Shown here: positions 61,040 through 64,000 of the stretch, piece after piece
Position numbering within the stretch: position 1 is the first letter of the stretch
Layout: each line of letters opens with the position of its first letter
Assembly: GCA_052090825.1 (NCBI GenBank)
Contig: JBQDBK010000002.1
Location: 1-64,000, forward strand
Origin: JBQDBK01 sp052090825
GTDB taxonomy: Bacteria; Bacillota; Clostridia; Tissierellales; Peptoniphilaceae
DNA: 64,000 nucleotides
Direction: 5' to 3'
Notes under the pieces: generated by a model
Databases searched by the model: none
The model's input: only the letters and a program-made list of their open reading frames with translations
What the model was told of the DNA's origin: nothing
Position numbers and translations under genes: made by a program

Positions 61040-61570
61040 TTATTTTCTACCATCAATGTCTTTAAAGAATTTCCTGTTTAGACATTGGTCTAGATTAAAA
61101 TCATATCCTAATTTATTCATTCCATAAAACTTGAAGAGTAAAAGATTAATATTAACTTTCATAACCTGGGCGATTTGATCTAGGTCATAGCCCATTTTCC
61201 CATAATCAATAATTTCCTCTTCATCTAGGAGTAAGTGGGAAGCAAAAAGATTAGCTTCATACTCTAGGCTTGATTTAACGTCAAAGAGGGTGAACTCTGA
61301 CAGTCCTTCCTTGGCTTCCGCTCGATGGTAAAGATCATGGCCTAGCTCATGGGCAAACATCATTCTTTTAAAATTATCATCAATAGAGGGATTGTAGAAA
61401 ACAAAGCGATTCCTCTTAATAACCACATACATACCTAAAGCATGGGTCTGGTCAGTAAATGGTAGTAGATTGACATTTCTGTTTCTTAAAATCAATTCAG
61501 GGTCTCTAGTTTCATGCTTCATAATTAACTTCATGGCATCTTCATAGATTAATCCATACCTGTTTTTCAT
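61040..61570 (-). CDS. ImmA/IrrE-type metallopeptidase
   Basis: A 176-residue zinc peptidase with HELGH at residues 74-78 and the downstream glutamate in EYEANLFASHLLL (about 104), the COG2856 signature. Enzymes of this type cleave the XRE-type repressor encoded beside them after DNA damage, releasing target genes. It lies five bases after the XRE repressor gene, matching the ImmR-ImmA pairing of mobile elements. The frame is complete. Confidence 0.87.
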   Translation of the reverse strand: MKNRYGLIYEDAMKLIMKHETRDPELILRNRNVNLLPFTDQTHALGMYVVIKRNRFVFYNPSIDDNFKRMMFAHELGHDLYHRAEAKEGLSEFTLFDVKSSLEYEANLFASHLLLDEEEIIDYGKMGYDLDQIAQVMKVNINLLLFKFYGMNKLGYDFNLDQCLNRKFFKDIDGRK

Positions 61571-61575
61571 AATAT

Positions 61576-62001
61576 CTATTCCTTATTTTCATCATCAACT
61601 ACTCTAAATTTTTTAGGTATAAATTTCTTGTTTTCTTTCTTAGAAATGATGAAAGCTTCTTGGAGAGTTTCTAAGATTACCCTTTTATCATCATCAGTTA
61701 TATCCCCACCAGCCATTAAACCCACCATACCGTTTACTAAATCAGAAGCATAGTTAGCATCATAAGAACCAAACTTTTCCTTGATAGAAAGGACAAAGGC
61801 ATCTTCATCACTTAAAAGTTCAAGTTTATCAATTTTTAAAGCTTTTGCCAGATCATCATAAATTCTAGGATACCTAGGATTTGACTCTCCAGACTCATAC
61901 CTGGAGATGGTCTTAGAAGACACACCAACCATTTTAGCTAGATCATCTTGGGTCAGACCTTGCTCCTCTCTAAGAATCTTTAATTTTTGGCCAAATTTCA
62001 T
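61576..62001 (-). CDS. XRE-family repressor (ImmR-like)
   Basis: A 141-residue protein with an N-terminal helix-turn-helix (LREEQGLTQDDLAKMVGVSS, KTISRYESGESNP) and a longer C-terminal region that may be the target for the adjacent ImmA-type protease. The ATG at 62001 is preferred over the GTG at 62010, because AAGGTG is the ribosome site. It is divergent from the Y-family polymerase gene, and the shared gap carries two GACA-N5-TGTC dyads, one in the spacer of each divergent promoter. Confidence 0.85.
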   Translation of the reverse strand: MKFGQKLKILREEQGLTQDDLAKMVGVSSKTISRYESGESNPRYPRIYDDLAKALKIDKLELLSDEDAFVLSIKEKFGSYDANYASDLVNGMVGLMAGGDITDDDKRVILETLQEAFIISKKENKKFIPKKFRVVDDENKE

Positions 62002-62040
62002 TATCTTCACCTTTTCTTTCTATTAAAAATTATTTTCCAA

Positions 62041-62069
62041 TTGACAACGGACAATGACTGTCATATAAT
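62041..62069 (+). promoter_or_regulatory. Promoter of the Y-family polymerase gene with operator
   Basis: TTGACA (62041-62046), 17 bases, TATAAT (62064-62069): a consensus promoter. The dyad GACAATGACTGTC (62050-62062) fills the spacer, so a bound repressor would block polymerase. Confidence 0.8.
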
Positions 62070-62096
62070 AGACATTACAAGCTTGAATATAATTCT

Positions 62097-62125
62097 ATTG
62101 TACAATAGTAGACATTCACTGTCAA
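62097..62125 (-). promoter_or_regulatory. Promoter of the XRE-ImmA operon with operator
   Basis: On the minus strand TTGACA (62125-62120) and TACAAT (62102-62097) are spaced by 17. The dyad GACATTCACTGTC (62111-62123) overlaps the spacer and -35 box. It is the mirror arrangement of the polymerase promoter and allows joint control by one repressor. Confidence 0.78.
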
Positions 62126-62134
62126 GGGAGTTTT

Positions 62135-63370
62135 ATGGAAAGAGTTATTTTACATGCAGATATGAATAATTGCTATGCTTCCATTGAGACCAAGCTTAAT
62201 CCAAAACTAAAAGGTATTCCTCTAGCTGTATGTGGAAGAAGGGAGGACAGGCATGGGATAGTATTAGCTAAATCTCAAGAAGCTAAAGTATTAGGAGTAA
62301 AGACTGGAGAGGCTATTTGGCAAGCTCAACTAAAGTGTCCTAATCTTTTAATAGTTCCTCCTAATTATGATGAATACCTAAAGCACTCCAGATGGGCCAG
62401 AGATATTTATTATGACTATTCCAACCAGGTAGAGCCTTATGGGATTGATGAGTGTTGGTTAGATGTATCAGGTTCTCTCCATTTATTTGGAAAAGGTAGA
62501 GACATAGCTGAAGAGATAAGAAGTCGGATAAAAAAAGAACTAGGAATTACAGTAAGTATAGGGGTAAGCTTTAATAAGATTTTTGCAAAATTAGGTTCTG
62601 ATATGAAAAAACCAGATGCAGTTACAGAAATAGCTAGGGAAGATTTTAAGGAGAAGATATGGAATTTACCAGTAGAAGAACTTTTAGGAGTAGGTAAGGC
62701 TTCTAAGAAAAAGTTAAATAGGCTAATGATTTTCACTATAGGAGACTTGGCTAGGGGAGATTCAGATTTAATTAGGATGAAGCTAGGTATTAATGGAGTT
62801 TATTTATGGAACTATGCCAATGGTAGAGATTATAGTTCAGTAACTGACAGGGACTACAGGGATCCAGTTAAGTCGGTAGGAAGAGGAATAACTACTACAG
62901 AAGATTTAGAAAACAACTTAGAAGTTTATAGGGTATTTAGAGAATTATCCTTTGGAGTATCCAAGGCCTTAAGAAGCTATGGATACTTAGCTGGAGGAAT
63001 TCAAATATCCGTTAAAAATAACAATCTATTATCTAAGCAATATCAAAGACAGATATCCTATTCTAGCCTATCTTCTACTATCTTAGCAGAAGAAGCTTAT
63101 GACCTTTTCTTAGAAAAATATTCTTGGGAAAGTACTATCAGAGCTTTAACTATTAGAGCAATAAATCTAATAGGAGAGAAAAATGGAAGCCAATTAAGCT
63201 TCTATGAGGACTATTCTAAGCTAATAAAGAGAGAGAAGGTAGATGATGCCTTTTTTAAAGTCAGAGAGAGATTTGGTGACTATTCTATTTCTTATGCTGG
63301 TCTTATGGGAGATATTAAGATACCTAAGGAGAGAAATGAAATAGTAACTCTACCTGGTGGAACTAGATAG
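62135..63370 (+). CDS. Y-family DNA polymerase (UmuC/DinB-like)
   Basis: A 411-residue translesion polymerase. Catalytic acids are visible in LHADMNNCYASIE (residue 9) and YGIDECWLDVSGS (Asp and Glu near 105). The thumb has LLGVGKASKKKL, and a little-finger domain follows; KSVGRGITTTEDL is typical of UmuC/YqjW-type proteins of Firmicutes rather than chromosomal DinB. It copies past DNA lesions at the cost of mutation. AAGGGAG before the ATG supports the start. Neighbouring repressor, protease and S24 genes suggest a damage-inducible cassette. Confidence 0.9.
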   Translation: MERVILHADMNNCYASIETKLNPKLKGIPLAVCGRREDRHGIVLAKSQEAKVLGVKTGEAIWQAQLKCPNLLIVPPNYDEYLKHSRWARDIYYDYSNQVEPYGIDECWLDVSGSLHLFGKGRDIAEEIRSRIKKELGITVSIGVSFNKIFAKLGSDMKKPDAVTEIAREDFKEKIWNLPVEELLGVGKASKKKLNRLMIFTIGDLARGDSDLIRMKLGINGVYLWNYANGRDYSSVTDRDYRDPVKSVGRGITTTEDLENNLEVYRVFRELSFGVSKALRSYGYLAGGIQISVKNNNLLSKQYQRQISYSSLSSTILAEEAYDLFLEKYSWESTIRALTIRAINLIGEKNGSQLSFYEDYSKLIKREKVDDAFFKVRERFGDYSISYAGLMGDIKIPKERNEIVTLPGGTR

Positions 63371-63381
63371 GGGGAGACAAG

Positions 63382-63700
63382 ATGGATGAGGATAAGTTTG
63401 GAGAAAAGAAAATCAAGTATGGTCCAGGAAATTGTGAGGATATTATAGGAATAAAAGGATATAAGGCAAAAGGACAGATTATCTCTTACCTAGCTGATGA
63501 TAGTAGGGGGGATTTTACCACATGGCATAGTTAGTGGAAGTATAATTTTTGTAGATACCAAGGCTAGTTATAAAGAGGGAGATTTAATTATAATTAAGGA
63601 TTTGAGAAATAAGAAGGATGGAGTAAGAATAGCAAGAGCAATTAGTAAAAAAGAAAAGGATTTCATGGGAAGAATATTTTTAGTTACAACAACATATTAA
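63382..63700 (+). pseudogene. S24 (UmuD/LexA-like) peptidase gene with frameshift
   Basis: The first frame (63382-63534, GGGGAGA upstream of the ATG) runs to a stop after a G6 tract at 63506-63511. The second frame (to 63700) continues ILPHGIVSGSIIFVDTKASY, typical of the S24 region after the catalytic serine. Removing one G joins them as ...YLADDSRGILPHG..., where ADDS matches the serine motif of UmuD and LexA. The joined product (about 105 residues) would lack a DNA-binding domain, so it is UmuD-like. The next residue is Arg instead of the usual Met. The frameshift may be real, phase-variable or a sequencing error. Confidence 0.55.
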
Positions 63701-63713
63701 GGAGGGAGTAAAA

Positions 63714-63827
63714 ATGCAAGTTAATGAAAAATCCTGGGATATTACGGAATGGGTATTCTGGGACTTTGGTCTAGGACGCAGAAGAAACTTTATTTTCGTT
63801 AGGAGGAGGGTATATCATGAATTTTAA
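63714..63827 (+). CDS. Small protein of unknown function
   Basis: A 37-residue frame rich in Trp and Arg (DITEWVFWDFGLGRRRNFIF) with AAGGAGGGAG seven bases before its ATG. It overlaps the next gene by 11 bases. Its position after the polymerase and S24 genes suggests it is part of the same operon. No family is recognised. Confidence 0.45.
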   Translation: MQVNEKSWDITEWVFWDFGLGRRRNFIFVRRRVYHEF

Positions 63828-64000
63828 TGGGATGATAAAGGAATACAAATTAGAAAATCTAGATAAAAAGAAGTTAAGGAATGATATTAAACTTCTCCTG
63901 AGTTTGTATCGAAAAGTAGATTTCCACATCCAGGACCATATAGAAAATCTAGATAATATATTTTACGAAACAAAAAGAAAACATTTGGATGATATTGTCC
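63817..64000 (+). CDS. Partial gene, unknown function (runs off the window)
   Basis: The frame opens at ATG 63817 after AGGAGGAGGG and stays open for 61 codons to the window end. The visible part is charged and helical (LENLDKKKLRNDIKLLLSLY). It overlaps the preceding small gene and shares its operon. Function cannot be judged from the fragment. Confidence 0.6.
   Translation, partial: MNFNGMIKEYKLENLDKKKLRNDIKLLLSLYRKVDFHIQDHIENLDNIFYETKRKHLDDIV

Overview
The window is AT-rich (roughly 30 percent GC by eye) with dense, mostly co-directional genes, strong AGGAGG-type ribosome binding sites and TTGACA/TATAAT promoters. GltS, YibE/F-type, ACR3/ArsA and CopB-type genes and a ferredoxin-like membrane protein suggest an anaerobic low-GC Firmicute (Clostridia/Tissierellia grade). 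The species cannot be named from this sequence. No rRNA, tRNA or CRISPR array was seen.

Region 1 (1-9021) is chromosomal: an AraC-type regulator divergent from a pair of half-size ABC exporters, then gltS and a YibE/F-type membrane protein on the minus strand, then guaA.

Region 2 (9006-31513) is an integrative mobilizable element in the 3' end of guaA. It is bounded by 14-bp direct repeats that include the start of the guaA stop codon, and the probable original guaA terminator now lies beyond the right repeat. Its backbone is repressor, excisionase, tyrosine integrase, MobC-like protein, primase, VapE-like helicase, MobC and MOBP relaxase. Its cargo is a defence island: a fused methylase-specificity protein with an unknown Rossmann-like partner, a type I restriction system with a half-size HsdS, a RloC-like ATPase, a GmrSD-like DUF262/DUF1524 protein and a membrane-anchored protein of unknown function.

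Region 3 (about 31566-44262) is a second, related element with the same backbone order but no relaxase. Its cargo is a TIR-like protein in one operon with the repressor, a ribbon-helix-helix-like protein, a DUF262 gene broken by an in-frame TGA at the glycine of its DGQQR motif, an unknown 508-residue protein, a GIY-YIG-like protein and a truncated copy of the membrane-anchored protein. Its ends are not clear. Comparing the two elements exposes conserved non-coding parts: a two-hairpin leader before the primase gene and a GTAAC-repeat block after vapE.

Region 4 (44617-59121) is a metal and stress region: TetR plus RND/MMPL exporter, a 4Fe-4S membrane protein, a monooxygenase-like protein, a CopB-type ATPase, a small hemerythrin-like (RIC/ScdA-like) protein with an unusual CPG-motif P-type ATPase and a separate HMA protein, then arsR-arsD-arsA-acr3-arsC. 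Three TTGAnCTAnGTCAA palindromes, each exactly 22 bases upstream of a -10 box, point to CRP/FNR-type activation of the hemerythrin-like/ATPase/HMA genes. Two related structured-RNA candidates flank the ars operon.

Region 5 (59779-64000) holds an unknown protein, then an XRE repressor-ImmA protease-membrane protein operon divergent from a Y-family polymerase gene. After the polymerase come a frameshifted S24 (UmuD/LexA-like) gene and two small genes, the last cut by the window edge. This looks like a DNA-damage mutagenesis locus.
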